64,000 bases of DNA from Aurantiacibacter sediminis (GTDB lineage Bacteria; Pseudomonadota; Alphaproteobacteria; Sphingomonadales; Sphingomonadaceae), in assembly GCF_016019885.1 (NCBI RefSeq), contig NZ_JAEANY010000002.1, positions 310,001 to 374,000 of the forward strand. Reading direction: 5' to 3'. A program made the translations under genes and the position numbers. How positions within the stretch are numbered: the stretch's first letter is position 1; every line of letters begins with the position of its first letter. The notes below the pieces were generated by a model. That model ran no database searches. It saw nothing but the letters and a program-made list of their open reading frames with translations, and had not been told where the DNA came from. This document shows positions 42,836 to 52,340 of the stretch, in pieces.

Positions 42836-44653
42836 ATGACTGACCTTTCCAAAATTCGCAATTTCTCGATTATCGCGCATATCGATCATGGCAAGTCGAC
42901 CCTCGCCGACCGGCTGATCCAGGTTTGCGGCGGCCTGACCGAGCGCGAGATGTCCGAGCAAGTCCTGGATAACATGGACATTGAGAAGGAGCGCGGCATC
43001 ACCATCAAGGCGCAAACCGTGCGCCTCAACTACACGGCCAAGGATGGCGAGACCTATGAGCTGAACCTCATGGACACGCCGGGCCATGTCGATTTCGCGT
43101 ATGAGGTCTCCCGCTCTCTGGCGGCGTGCGAGGGCGCCCTGCTGGTGGTCGATGCGGCGCAGGGCGTTGAGGCGCAGACGCTCGCGAACGTCTATCAGTC
43201 GATCGAGCATGATCACGAAATCGTGCCCGTTATCAACAAGATCGACCTTCCTGCAGCCGAACCCGAACGGGTGAAGGAAGAGATCGAAGAGGTCATCGGC
43301 CTCGATGCGTCCGAAGCGGTGCTGACCAGCGCCAAATCGGGCATCGGCATCGAAGATGTCCTCGAAGCGATCGTGGCGAAAATCCCCGCGCCGGGCGGAG
43401 ACCGCGATGCGCCGCTGAAAGCGATGCTCGTCGATAGCTGGTACGATCCCTACCTCGGCGTCGTCATCCTGGTGCGTGTGATCGATGGAGTCCTCAAGAA
43501 AGGGCTCGACATCAAATTCATGCAGGGCGGGACGCAGCACCTGGTGGACCGCGTGGGCTGCTTCAATCCCAAGCGCGTCGATCTTCCAGAAATCGGCCCG
43601 GGCGAAATCGGCTTCATCACCGCGCAGATCAAGGAAGTCGAACAGGCCCGCGTGGGTGACACCATCACCACGGTGAAGGGCGGGGCCGAGACCGCGCTCA
43701 AGGGCTATAAGGAAGTGCAGCCGGTGGTGTTCTGCGGGCTTTTCCCGGTGGACGCGGCAGACTTCGAAAAGCTGCGCGAAAGCATCGGCAAGCTGCGTTT
43801 GAACGATGCGAGCTTCAGCTACGAGATGGAAAGCAGCGCCGCGCTCGGCTTCGGTTTCCGCGCCGGATTCCTCGGCCTGCTGCACCTCGAAATCATCCAG
43901 GAACGGCTCAGCCGCGAATATGATCTCGACCTGATTACTACTGCACCATCAGTGGTTTACCGCGTACACCTCGCCCACACCAAGAACGAAGATGCGGAAA
44001 CGCGGGACATCCATAACCCTGCCGACTGGCCGGACGTCAACCGGATCGAGATGATCGAAGAGCCATGGATCAAGGCGACGATCTACACGCCTGACGAATA
44101 TCTCGGCGCGATCCTGAAATTGTGCCAGGACCGGCGCGGCGTGCAGACGAACCTCACCTATGTCGGCGGGCGCGCGCAGGTCACCTATGAATTGCCGCTC
44201 AACGAAGTGGTGTTCGACTTTTACGACCGCCTAAAATCGATCAGCCGGGGCTACGCCTCCTTCGATTACGACCAGATCGGCCTTCGCGAAGGCGACCTCG
44301 TGAAAATGAACATCCTCGTCAATGCGGAGCCGGTCGACGCGCTATCGCTGATCGTCCACCGCTCCGTCGCCGAAGAACGCGGCCGCGGCATGTGCGAACG
44401 CCTGAAAGACCTCATCCCCCGCCACCTCTTCAAGATCCCCGTTCAGGCAGCCATCGGCGGCAAGATCATCGCCCGCGAAACAATCGCCGCTCTGCGCAAG
44501 GACGTGACCGCAAAATGCTACGGCGGCGATATCTCGCGCAAGAAGAAGCTGCTGGAAAAGCAGAAGAAGGGGAAGGCGCGGATGAGAGAATATGGCAATG
44601 TTTCAATTCCCCAAGAAGCGTTTATAGCTGCTCTGAGAATGGGGGAAGAGTGA
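42836..44653 (+). CDS. lepA: Elongation factor 4 (LepA)
   Basis: The 605-residue translational GTPase has AHIDHGKST at 14-22, '[13 protein letters not shown]', '[16 protein letters not shown]', 'NKIDLP' and the LepA-specific C-terminal '[18 protein letters not shown]' and '[15 protein letters not shown]' (in part). It back-translocates or rescues stalled ribosomes. The last 70 bases or so are only about 44% GC and use codons (TTT, ATA, GCT, AGA) unlike the rest of the gene, matching the low-GC island that follows. The stop overlaps the next gene's ATG. Confidence 0.97.
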   Translation: MTDLSKIRNFSIIAHIDHGKSTLADRLIQVCGGLTEREMSEQVLDNMDIEKERGITIKAQTVRLNYTAKDGETYELNLMDTPGHVDFAYEVSRSLAACEGALLVVDAAQGVEAQTLANVYQSIEHDHEIVPVINKIDLPAAEPERVKEEIEEVIGLDASEAVLTSAKSGIGIEDVLEAIVAKIPAPGGDRDAPLKAMLVDSWYDPYLGVVILVRVIDGVLKKGLDIKFMQGGTQHLVDRVGCFNPKRVDLPEIGPGEIGFITAQIKEVEQARVGDTITTVKGGAETALKGYKEVQPVVFCGLFPVDAADFEKLRESIGKLRLNDASFSYEMESSAALGFGFRAGFLGLLHLEIIQERLSREYDLDLITTAPSVVYRVHLAHTKNEDAETRDIHNPADWPDVNRIEMIEEPWIKATIYTPDEYLGAILKLCQDRRGVQTNLTYVGGRAQVTYELPLNEVVFDFYDRLKSISRGYASFDYDQIGLREGDLVKMNILVNAEPVDALSLIVHRSVAEERGRGMCERLKDLIPRHLFKIPVQAAIGGKIIARETIAALRKDVTAKCYGGDISRKKKLLEKQKKGKARMREYGNVSIPQEAFIAALRMGEE

Positions 44654-45816
44654 TGGCCGCCGAGCAAGCTGACGGATCCGAACAAGAATGGTGGCAGGAG
44701 TTGCCGCTCAACATGAGCGTGCCAATCGATCCGAATAAGCTAGCCTTCGACAAGAAGAACCCTCGGTATACAGGCGACAAAGGTTTGCCTCATGATACTG
44801 AGGCTGAAATTATAGAGTTTTTGAATGAGACTTCCGACTTAGGAGAACTCCTTCAATCAATATCGACCAGCGGATTTGTCGATATTGAGCCACTAATAGT
44901 TATGGGACAGGGCGAAGAGCTTATTGTCTTGGAAGGCAATCGCCGATTGGCGGCGCTGCGCGTGCTTTCAGGTCACCCTTCCGCGTTAGAGGCAGGTCTC
45001 ATTGCTCCCCCTATGAGCGCGGACGTCGTAACGTCGCTCGAAACTGTGCGTGCATATCGCGTTCAGTCTCGTCCCGACGCCCGCAACTTCATTGGTTTCA
45101 AGCACATCAACGGGGCACATCGATGGGACTCACTGGCTAAGGCGCGCTTCGCTACAGAGTGGTTTAAGGAGGAAAAAGCCAAGACCGGCGGCCTGAGCCT
45201 CCAAGATATTGCGAAACGCATGGGCGACAGACACTCAACGTTGTTACGGATGGTACATGGTTTCCTGGTTCTGGAGCAGGCAATTCAGACTGGCAATTTT
45301 TCAATAGAAGACCGCGAGAAGGGGAGGCAGTTCGCCTTTTCGCACTTGTACACGGCACTCACGCGCCCGGGATACCGAAAGTACCTAGGCCTACCTGAAA
45401 TGAACAAGGAATTTGAACCAACGGAAAATCCTGTCGCCGAGGAAAAACTTCCAGCGCTCAAACAAGTCATGTTGTGGCTATACGGTTCTGAGTCGGACAG
45501 TACCGCAGCAATAATACGCTCACAGAATCCGAACGTGAAACAACTTGGCGAAGTGCTGGAGCGTCCAAAAGCTTGCAGAATTCTCCTTGAGAGTGGCGAC
45601 TTAGCTCGTGCCTATCAGGAAGTTGATACGCCACTCCGACAATTCGAGCGACGCATTGTCGAGGCCCACGGAGCTCTCGAAGAGTCCTTAAAGAAGGCAT
45701 CGGCCTTCGACGGGAGCGACGCTACGCTTATGGATCTTGCCGAAGAAATAGATGCAAATGCAGACAATCTGCTTTTGATCATGAAGTCTCGTGCTGATCG
45801 GGTTGGCCAAGCTTGA
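44653..45816 (+). CDS. ParB/Srx-like DNA-binding protein
   Basis: A 387-residue protein with ParB-like N-terminal features: 'FDKKNPRY' near 32-39, 'IEPLIVMGQ', and the ParB box EGNRRLAAL at 94-102, plus 'FKHINGAHRWDSLAKA' at 149-164, followed by a helix-turn-helix-like segment 'LQDIAKRMGDRHSTLLRMV' at 183-201. Such proteins act outside chromosome partition in phage and defence modules as nucleases, CTPases or DNA-binding adaptors. It begins at the ATG overlapping the lepA stop and shares TTGA with the next gene. GC is about 45-50%, well below the flanks. Not the chromosomal ParB: no parA is adjacent. Confidence 0.8.
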   Translation: MAAEQADGSEQEWWQELPLNMSVPIDPNKLAFDKKNPRYTGDKGLPHDTEAEIIEFLNETSDLGELLQSISTSGFVDIEPLIVMGQGEELIVLEGNRRLAALRVLSGHPSALEAGLIAPPMSADVVTSLETVRAYRVQSRPDARNFIGFKHINGAHRWDSLAKARFATEWFKEEKAKTGGLSLQDIAKRMGDRHSTLLRMVHGFLVLEQAIQTGNFSIEDREKGRQFAFSHLYTALTRPGYRKYLGLPEMNKEFEPTENPVAEEKLPALKQVMLWLYGSESDSTAAIIRSQNPNVKQLGEVLERPKACRILLESGDLARAYQEVDTPLRQFERRIVEAHGALEESLKKASAFDGSDATLMDLAEEIDANADNLLLIMKSRADRVGQA

Positions 45817-46787
45817 TCCTAGGGCCTTCTATAGATGACGGCGAACTCAGCCTAGTCGATTGGCTGGAATTGAGTGCGTTCTTTGCTGACGAGCGAATGG
45901 TCCGCCTTGATGAAATCGAGAATGCATTGGACATCGAGCAAGAAACCGAACTCGAGGATATTTCAGAAGCCGATAGTCTTGAGGAAGATCGAGCCGCACT
46001 GCTCGCCAATGAGGTTGGGCGACGGACCAATGTGCTTGCCGACGCTTACCCATTCTCGATTTCCGAAAACGGGGAAAAGCTGAGCTTCTTGCCGGAACTA
46101 AATTTCGGACGGCTCAGTTACCTTATTTGCTTAATTCTCAACAATTCTTGGACTTCCGGACGTTTGCAAGCTCCACTACGTCTCACAAACGAAGAGCTAC
46201 GGTCGGCCCGTGATATCTTTGAAGTGGTGTCATTGTTTGCTGCGCTAGGTCGAACAGGGGGGCCGGGATTTCTGCTCGGAACAAATCGAGCTGGTGCGGA
46301 GGCTTTGCTCAGGAGACTGCGAGACGTTTGCGAGAAGGTAGGCGAAGGGCGAGCACGAGATGCGGTCCCAGCTGCCGCTCCGCCTGCTGCAAATGATGAC
46401 GGTGTCGACATAATCTCGGTTGAGTTGGAGCCGGACGGTCCGCCGATGCGTGTGTTCTCTTTTGGTCAATCAGCATCGGGACAGAACTTCAAAGACAAGC
46501 CAATAAAGAATCTAGTCGAGGGCTTTTTGGACATTTGGTTCGACACTCAACCTCAGAACACCGAAGCTGCAATGTATATACCAGCAATTCTTGATCAGAA
46601 TGATCTGCGCTATTACAACGGACGACTTGGTCTGATGATCCACAGACCAAGGCTGGCTGCTTATGCCCAACGCGGGTTTGAGTTATATCTGCAGAACCAA
46701 GAGTTGGTCCACTACGTTGACGACGTTGACGCGCCGCAAGCATTTTACAACGCTTATCTTCGAAGAATCGAAACCGATGTTGCCTAG
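45813..46787 (+). CDS. Uncharacterised protein, candidate PD-(D/E)XK-like nuclease
   Basis: A 324-residue protein with no confident family. Its N-terminal part is acidic and helical (about 10-65). The stretch 195-230, 'DDGVDII' ... 'FSFGQSASGQNFKDK', has the spacing of restriction-like folds, in which an Asp pair in a GVD-type strand is followed by a strand with (E/Q)-x-(K/S) and a later Lys. The last third, with 'YIPAIL' and 'GLMIHRPRLAAY', is also reminiscent of hypothetical nucleases in defence loci. A TTG start overlaps the ParB-like stop. It converges with the methyltransferase, one base apart. The nuclease call is inference from motif spacing only. Confidence 0.45.
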   Translation: MILGPSIDDGELSLVDWLELSAFFADERMVRLDEIENALDIEQETELEDISEADSLEEDRAALLANEVGRRTNVLADAYPFSISENGEKLSFLPELNFGRLSYLICLILNNSWTSGRLQAPLRLTNEELRSARDIFEVVSLFAALGRTGGPGFLLGTNRAGAEALLRRLRDVCEKVGEGRARDAVPAAAPPAANDDGVDIISVELEPDGPPMRVFSFGQSASGQNFKDKPIKNLVEGFLDIWFDTQPQNTEAAMYIPAILDQNDLRYYNGRLGLMIHRPRLAAYAQRGFELYLQNQELVHYVDDVDAPQAFYNAYLRRIETDVA

Positions 46788-46788
46788 T

Positions 46789-47655
46789 TCACGTGGGTCT
46801 AATAAGCAGCTCAGATTCCAGTCGTTTCTCACTCAAGCTGTATTGCAATGGATTGTCATTGATTGACGCAAAGCTATACAGACGGCGAATGAGATCAGCA
46901 CGGTCGTAGGTAATTAACCAACCTCCCAAAGAGGTCTTCTTTCGAACGAGCTGCGCCAGCTTCTTATGAGCGATTTCCTCCATTGAATTGAAATAGAGAC
47001 GACCTCCCATTTGGACGTACGGCGGATCAATGAAGAAGAAGGTGCGCTTTGCATCCTTGGGCAAATATGCGCGTATGAATTCAAGCGCGTCGAGATTTGT
47101 TAGCCTGATTGAGTCTCGGTGGGCCCCAATCCACTCAACTCTCTTTGCAATCGTTTCGCGATAGAACCGAGCATCAAGCTTCCAGGCCCCTTCTTGAGCA
47201 TAACCGCCAATCGGTCCAGCCCCAGTAATGATTCCCGACCTATTCGTTCTGTTCATGTAGAAAGTGGCGAAACCGAGTTCGAAGGTCGACCGACCTGTTT
47301 TGGGATTGTCTACGACCTCTTTCATTGCGTACCAAGTCTCGAGGTCAAGAGGGGTCGTCCTTATGCGTTCAGCGAAGCGGTCTGTTTGTTCGAGAATTGC
47401 CTGCCATGCCGAAAAAATTCTTATGTCTGCATCGTTAAGAGCTATACTCTCAACGAATTCGCCCGCTAGCAATTCAATCGCGGCCCCCGCTCCACCAGCG
47501 AATGGCTCAGCATAATCCGTGATTTCAGCTGCAAGTGACTTGATGGTTTCGGCGATCTCGGGAAGCATAAATGCCTTCCCGCCGGGATAGCGGAAAGGAG
47601 ATTTGCCAAAGTTGTCCTTGGCGAAGTTTCTGGAAACGCGCGAGATTGCGATCAC
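46789..47655 (-). CDS. D12-class DNA adenine N6-methyltransferase
   Basis: A 288-residue Dam-like enzyme with FRYPGGK at 21-27, the AdoMet motif 'EPFAGGAGAAIELL' at 50-63, NDAD at 74-77, the 'YMNRTNRSGIITG' segment at 133-145, and the catalytic DPPY at 210-213. All motifs of D12-class (alpha-order) adenine methyltransferases are intact. It is not CcrM, which has another motif order. In this context it would protect host DNA from, or mark it for, the neighbouring proteins. Low GC, like its two partners, and convergent to them. Confidence 0.9.
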   Translation of the reverse strand: MIAISRVSRNFAKDNFGKSPFRYPGGKAFMLPEIAETIKSLAAEITDYAEPFAGGAGAAIELLAGEFVESIALNDADIRIFSAWQAILEQTDRFAERIRTTPLDLETWYAMKEVVDNPKTGRSTFELGFATFYMNRTNRSGIITGAGPIGGYAQEGAWKLDARFYRETIAKRVEWIGAHRDSIRLTNLDALEFIRAYLPKDAKRTFFFIDPPYVQMGGRLYFNSMEEIAHKKLAQLVRKKTSLGGWLITYDRADLIRRLYSFASINDNPLQYSLSEKRLESELLIRPT

Positions 47656-47770
47656 CTAGGCTTGGTTTCGCTGACGGATCTAGTGTCAAGGAAAAAAATG
47701 GTCAATTCAAACGGTCGTACCTCTTGAAACGAGCGGCCGGACCATTGCATTCTTGTCACAGCGTTATCGC

Positions 47771-48598
47771 CTACCCCCAATCCTCATCCTTCAGCCTTCT
47801 CACCCTCGGCGCATCCTCCTCACCCTCCGGCTCTTCTTCCCGCCAGCCCGGCAGGAGCTTTTTCATCTCCTCGCTCGGGCCGAGCACGCCCATGTCGGGG
47901 TCGTCTGCGGGATCCGCGCCGGGTGAGGCGTCCGCGTCGTCCATCCACGCATTGGGTTCGGCCTGGTCGCGTTCGAAGCTTTGTTCGTAGGCCTCTTTCA
48001 GGCGGCGGGTTTCGGGGCTCATCATGGCTTCGCGGCGCTCGCGCATTTTGTCGATCTTGGCATTGATGCGGGCGATTGTGTCGCCGCGGTTCTTGCGGTG
48101 GGCGGCCACGCGTTCGCGCTCCCACTCCTTGCGCCATTCCTTCTTCTCTTGCGCGAGGCGGTGCTTGTCGAGCGCATTCAGGCCTTTCGCTCCATCCGCC
48201 GCGAAGCGATTGGGGGCGCGGTTTCTCAGCATGAACATGAGCAGGCGATCGTTGTAGATCGTGCGTTTGCCCACCAGCTTGCCGTAGGAATAGACGGGCA
48301 CGTCCACGCCGTTCAGCGCACGGTCCATCGCCACGTCCTCCACCCGTTGCATGCCGAGATCGAGCGCGGCCTGCCACGCCTTGCGGAAGGTCTTCGCCTC
48401 CGGGTGGCGGCGCAGGAGGTAGGCGCTCTCCGGCGTCATCCCCACGCTGTTCGCCGCCGCGCGGACGGAGCCGTAATCGGCCAGCGCTTCGATAAAGAGC
48501 TGCTGGCGCTCGGGTGTCCAGCCGTCGTGCCGCTGGCACTTGCGCGGGACGGGGGTGAAGGCGGGAAGGGTGGTCTTGGGTTTGTTGGGTGAGGGCAT
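47771..48598 (-). CDS. Helix-turn-helix protein of sphingomonad type
   Basis: A 275-residue protein beginning 'MPSPNKPKTTLPAFTPVPRK' and containing 'HDGWTPERQQLFIEALADYG', a helix-turn-helix 'VRAAANSVGMTPESAYLLRR' and 'FRKAWQAALDLGMQRVEDVA'. This resembles terminase small-subunit-like DNA-binding proteins that occur, often in several copies, in Sphingomonadales genomes. The rest is a highly charged helical region rich in Arg, Glu and Lys, and an acidic tail. Function unknown. GC is like the chromosome, so it probably lies outside the low-GC island. Confidence 0.72.
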   Translation of the reverse strand: MPSPNKPKTTLPAFTPVPRKCQRHDGWTPERQQLFIEALADYGSVRAAANSVGMTPESAYLLRRHPEAKTFRKAWQAALDLGMQRVEDVAMDRALNGVDVPVYSYGKLVGKRTIYNDRLLMFMLRNRAPNRFAADGAKGLNALDKHRLAQEKKEWRKEWERERVAAHRKNRGDTIARINAKIDKMRERREAMMSPETRRLKEAYEQSFERDQAEPNAWMDDADASPGADPADDPDMGVLGPSEEMKKLLPGWREEEPEGEEDAPRVRRLKDEDWG

Positions 48599-48670
48599 AG
48601 CAAAGGGCTCCGGATGGCGAAAAACCCTCCGGTGCCCGTGTGACCATTATGTAGGAAAGAGCGCGCCTGT

Positions 48671-48865
48671 TCAGCCGCCGGTCGAGGACTTGTTCGCCTC
48701 GACATATTCGCTTTCGATCGTGTTGTATTGCGTCTCGACTTCGTTGCCGAGCGAGAGCATCACGCCTGCGACGGCTACGCCGATAAGCATGGCAACCACA
48801 CCGTATTCGACTGCGGTCGCACCGGCTTCAGCCTTTGAAAGGCGCTGGATAAATTTGCGAAACAT
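48671..48865 (-). CDS. Flp/Fap-type IVb pilin
   Basis: A 64-residue protein with the Flp pilin pattern: short basic leader, 'AEAGATAVEYGVVAMLIGVA' with the Glu of the class IVb processing site region and Tyr, followed by one hydrophobic helix and a polar tail. It would be processed by a TadV-type prepilin peptidase and polymerised by the Tad machinery. No tad genes are nearby, so this is an isolated pilin gene. Confidence 0.9.
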   Translation of the reverse strand: MFRKFIQRLSKAEAGATAVEYGVVAMLIGVAVAGVMLSLGNEVETQYNTIESEYVEANKSSTGG

Positions 48866-49361
48866 GCGGCAAAGCCCTTTGGCTGGATGAATAGTGGCGA
48901 AAGCTATGCCGTAGGTTAGTAAACATCGCGTTTACGCTGACGGCTAGAGGCTAACCGCGGGTCAGGGATGACCGCTTCGTTTGAAATGGACAAAAGGCCG
49001 ATATGCTTGCACCCGCGCCAACGAGCGCGATTTGCAAACTTATCACACTTGTGACTGCTTTTCTCACTGGGATTTGCTGGAGAGACAGCGTGACACGCCC
49101 TGCAAGCAATTGAGAATCCGATGAAAAATGGCCAGAGCAACCTGAATTTCAATTTTACGGTAGCTTGTCACAATTGTTTCAAAAATGTCACACGAATTCG
49201 TCGCGTGTGAAACTTGTGCGCTCTGCGATTGTGCGTTGCGATGCGAAATGCTTTGGGGCTTTGTCAGGAAGGAGGATTTAGGTTGCCAGTCCAGATGATC
49301 GAAGAATCCGCGGTCCGGTGCCTCTTTCCATCAGTTTCTCCCACTTACCAGGAGCACATGA
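48866..49361. other. Long AT-rich intergenic region upstream of the TonB receptor
   Basis: About 500 bases between the divergent pilin and TonB-receptor genes. It is more AT-rich than its surroundings and has repeated TGTCACA-like words around 49161-49215. No gene was found; it should hold both promoters and the receptor's regulatory sites. Confidence 0.6.
49188..49210. promoter_or_regulatory. Inverted repeat TCACACG-N9-CGTGTGA upstream of the TonB receptor
   Basis: Perfect 7-base arms with a 9-base spacer, about 150 bases before the receptor ATG, in a region with additional TGTCACA words. This looks like an operator for a dimeric regulator; the regulator and nutrient are unknown. Confidence 0.45.
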
Positions 49362-52304
49362 ATGTTTAATCGTAAAACCAAGGCTTCGCTGCTCGCGTCG
49401 TCGGTGATCTTCGGATCGCTGGTCGCAGCACCGGCGATGGCTCAGGACGATCAGTCCGATGATCCGACGATCGAGTCGGGCGCCGCTGACGAGCGTATCG
49501 TCGTTACCGGTACGCGTATTCAGCGCCGCAACGTCGAAACCGCAGCCCCGGTCGCTGTTGTCGACAGTGAAGAATTCCAGCTGGCTGGTGCAGTCAACGT
49601 CGAGAACGTTGTGAACACGCTGCCGCAGGTTGTTCCGGGCATCACCTCTTTCTCGAACAACCCGGGCAACGGTACCGCATCGGTTGACCTTCGCGGTCTC
49701 GGCGCGACCCGTACCATGCTGCTGGTCAATGGCCGCCGCTGGATGTTCTACGATACAAACCAGGTCGTCGACCTCAACACGATCCCGCAGTTCCTGCTGG
49801 AATCGGTTGACGTTGTGACCGGTGGTGCTTCGGCCGTTTACGGTTCGGACGCTCTTGCTGGTGTTATCAACTTCCGTCTGCGTGATCTCGACGGTGCCGA
49901 AGTTGGCGGTCAGTACTCGATTACTGAGCGCGGCGATGGCGATCGTTGGCAGGTCCACGGCGCAATCGGCACCGATTTTGCCGGTGGCCGCGGTAACGTG
50001 ACCGTTTTCGGTGAGTACTTCAATCGTGAAGACATCTTCCAGGGTGACCGCGATTTCTCGAACTTCGCCCTCGGCGGTTCGCCGCTGCAGCAGCTTGGTT
50101 CGTCGCTCCCGCCTGAAACCCGCCTGACCTATCTCGGTGACGGCGATGAAACCGGCACTTCGTTTGATGGTCCGAACTCGGGTCTCGCGATCTTCGGTTC
50201 GCCGGGTTCGCTTCGCGAATACCAGACCCCTGGTGACTTCTACAACTACGCTCCGGTAAACTACCTGCAGCTTCCGCAGGAACGTTACCTTCTGGGTGGT
50301 TATGCAAGCTACGAAGTGGCTCCGGCTCTCGAACTTTACACGGAAGTGACCTACGTCAACAACCGTGTGGACTCCGAGTTGGCTCCGACGCCGATCCTTG
50401 TGAACACCTCCCTCGATATCGACTCGTTGGTGGCCAATGGCTTCATCGATGCAGCTACCGAAGCTGAATTCCGCTCGCTTGACGCGACGGAAACCGGCAC
50501 AGACCAGAACGACGGCCTTATCGACGTTCAGGTCCGTCGTCGTCTGGAAGAAGCTGGCGGTCGTCGTAACCTCGACGAGCGTAACTCCTTCCGCGTTCTG
50601 GCCGGTGCTCGCGGTGATATCACCGACTTCCTGAGCTACGACGCATACTACCTGTATTCGCGTACCCGTAACTCAAACATCCAGCAGGGTAACGCTTCTG
50701 TTTCGCGTTTCACCGCTGCGATCAACGGCACGGGTGACGAGCAGATCAACATCTTCGGTGCAGGTACCCTGACGCCGGATATGGTCGATGTGTTCCGCAT
50801 TCAGGCACAGAACGGCGATATCTCCGATCTGCAGGTTGCAAACGTTGCCCTGTCCGGCTCGTTCGGTGATTTCGCTCTCGGCGTTGCCGAGCCGGTGGGT
50901 TTCGCTGTCGGTGCTGAATACCGCGAAGTGAACTCGCGCTTCATTCCTGACGAATTCCTCGCTTCGGGCGACGTTGCCGGCTTTAACGCTGGTGAGCCGA
51001 CCGACGGTGGTTACAACGTTCAGGAAGTGTTCGCCGAGCTTAACGTGCCGTTCGAAACCGAAAGCGGTATGCGCTTCGAAGCAAACGCGGCAGCGCGTTA
51101 TTCGGACTACTCGCTCGACACTGTCGGCGGCGTGTGGACCTATGCTGGCGGCCTGCAGTTCGCTCCGATCGAAGACATCCGTTTCCGCGTGCAGTATCAG
51201 CGCGCAGTTCGTGCCCCGAACGTGGCCGAACTGTTCCAGGGTTCGGCTATCGGCTTCCCGGGTGCAAACGATCCGTGCGCAACCACAGCTGCTTCGTCCG
51301 GCACGCTGCGCACGCTTTGTGCCGCTAACGGCGTAGACACCGACCTGCTCGACGATCTCGGCTCAAGCGATCCCGCAGTGGTCGCTGGCGCTCAGAACCA
51401 GATCCAGCCAGACGGCCAGATCGCGGCTCTGTTCGGCGGTAACCCGAACCTGGCGGAAGAAACCTCGGACTCCTGGACCTTCGGCGTCGTGCTGCAGCCG
51501 TCCTTCATTCCGGGTCTCACGATCACGGCTGACTACTTCGACATCACCGTCGAAGATGCGATCACCACGATCAGCCTGCAGCAGGCTCTGGACATCTGCT
51601 TCAACGATGTGCAGGACCTCTCGGCTCCGCAGTGTGCCGGCTTCGTCGGTCGTCGTGACACAACCGGCTCGTTCGGTCGTCCGCCGCTGCCGACCCCGAA
51701 CCTCGGTGGTGCGAACATCGCAGCCCTGACCGTTTCGGGTATCGACCTTCAGATCAACTACGGCATTGACCTCGGCTTCTCGCTGCTGGGCAATGGCGCT
51801 TCCGATCTGGATCTGTCGTTCCTCGGCACGTGGAACGAAGTTGCGAACTTCTCGCCTGACCAGGCGGATCCGACCAACGTCGTCGAATGTGCTGGCCAGT
51901 TCGGTCTGAACTGTGGTGAGCCGACCCCGTCCTTCAAGTGGACTGCTCGTGCGAACTACATCGATGGCCCGCTGACCGTCTCGACCCGCTGGCGTCACCT
52001 GTCGGCTGTCGATGATGACGATCCGTTCACCGACTACTTCGTTGAGCGTATTGCAGCTTACGATCTCATCGATCTGACGCTGTCCTACGACTTCAACGAA
52101 ACCGTGACCTTCACGGTTGGTGTGAACAACCTGTTCGACACGTTGCCGAGCTCGCCGGAGTTCAACTCCGACGGCCAGGTCATCAACGACACGAACACCC
52201 TGCTTTTGGGTGACTTCAACAACGCTGAGCAGATGAACACCTACCCGTCGACCTACGACGTGCTTGGTCGTGACTTCTTCGCATCGGTCGTGGTCCGCTT
52301 CTAA
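49362..52304 (+). CDS. TonB-dependent outer-membrane receptor
   Basis: A 980-residue protein with a signal peptide ending at 'APAMAQ' (about residue 29), a plug domain ('RIVVTGTRIQRRN', 'DLRGLGATRTMLLVNGRR', 'DVVTGGASAVYGSDALAGVINF', quoted in part) and a long beta barrel ending in '...FFASVVVRF', with the C-terminal Phe needed for BAM recognition. It imports a nutrient using TonB energy; the substrate is unknown. AGGAG lies nine bases before the ATG. Codon use is strongly biased to CGT, GGT and AAC, unlike neighbours, indicating high expression. Its own terminator follows. Confidence 0.95.
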   Translation: MFNRKTKASLLASSVIFGSLVAAPAMAQDDQSDDPTIESGAADERIVVTGTRIQRRNVETAAPVAVVDSEEFQLAGAVNVENVVNTLPQVVPGITSFSNNPGNGTASVDLRGLGATRTMLLVNGRRWMFYDTNQVVDLNTIPQFLLESVDVVTGGASAVYGSDALAGVINFRLRDLDGAEVGGQYSITERGDGDRWQVHGAIGTDFAGGRGNVTVFGEYFNREDIFQGDRDFSNFALGGSPLQQLGSSLPPETRLTYLGDGDETGTSFDGPNSGLAIFGSPGSLREYQTPGDFYNYAPVNYLQLPQERYLLGGYASYEVAPALELYTEVTYVNNRVDSELAPTPILVNTSLDIDSLVANGFIDAATEAEFRSLDATETGTDQNDGLIDVQVRRRLEEAGGRRNLDERNSFRVLAGARGDITDFLSYDAYYLYSRTRNSNIQQGNASVSRFTAAINGTGDEQINIFGAGTLTPDMVDVFRIQAQNGDISDLQVANVALSGSFGDFALGVAEPVGFAVGAEYREVNSRFIPDEFLASGDVAGFNAGEPTDGGYNVQEVFAELNVPFETESGMRFEANAAARYSDYSLDTVGGVWTYAGGLQFAPIEDIRFRVQYQRAVRAPNVAELFQGSAIGFPGANDPCATTAASSGTLRTLCAANGVDTDLLDDLGSSDPAVVAGAQNQIQPDGQIAALFGGNPNLAEETSDSWTFGVVLQPSFIPGLTITADYFDITVEDAITTISLQQALDICFNDVQDLSAPQCAGFVGRRDTTGSFGRPPLPTPNLGGANIAALTVSGIDLQINYGIDLGFSLLGNGASDLDLSFLGTWNEVANFSPDQADPTNVVECAGQFGLNCGEPTPSFKWTARANYIDGPLTVSTRWRHLSAVDDDDPFTDYFVERIAAYDLIDLTLSYDFNETVTFTVGVNNLFDTLPSSPEFNSDGQVINDTNTLLLGDFNNAEQMNTYPSTYDVLGRDFFASVVVRF

Positions 52305-52340
52305 GCTGACCTCACCGGGCGAAAGCTCACACAGAAAAAT

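Noticed and set aside
44653-45816. The ParB-like gene as the chromosome partition gene
   Set aside because: No parA or gidB/gidA neighbours, atypical GC, and a divergent ParB box make a separate accessory role more likely.
46789-47655. The adenine methyltransferase as the cell-cycle enzyme CcrM
   Set aside because: Its motif order (AdoMet motif first, DPPY later, FRYPGGK start) is D12/Dam class, whereas CcrM is a beta-class enzyme with the DPPY-type motif first.
44653-48598. A prophage remnant comprising the ParB-like protein, methyltransferase and terminase-like HTH gene
   Set aside because: No capsid, portal, tail, large terminase or integrase genes are present, and the HTH gene has chromosomal GC and belongs to a type common in sphingomonad chromosomes.
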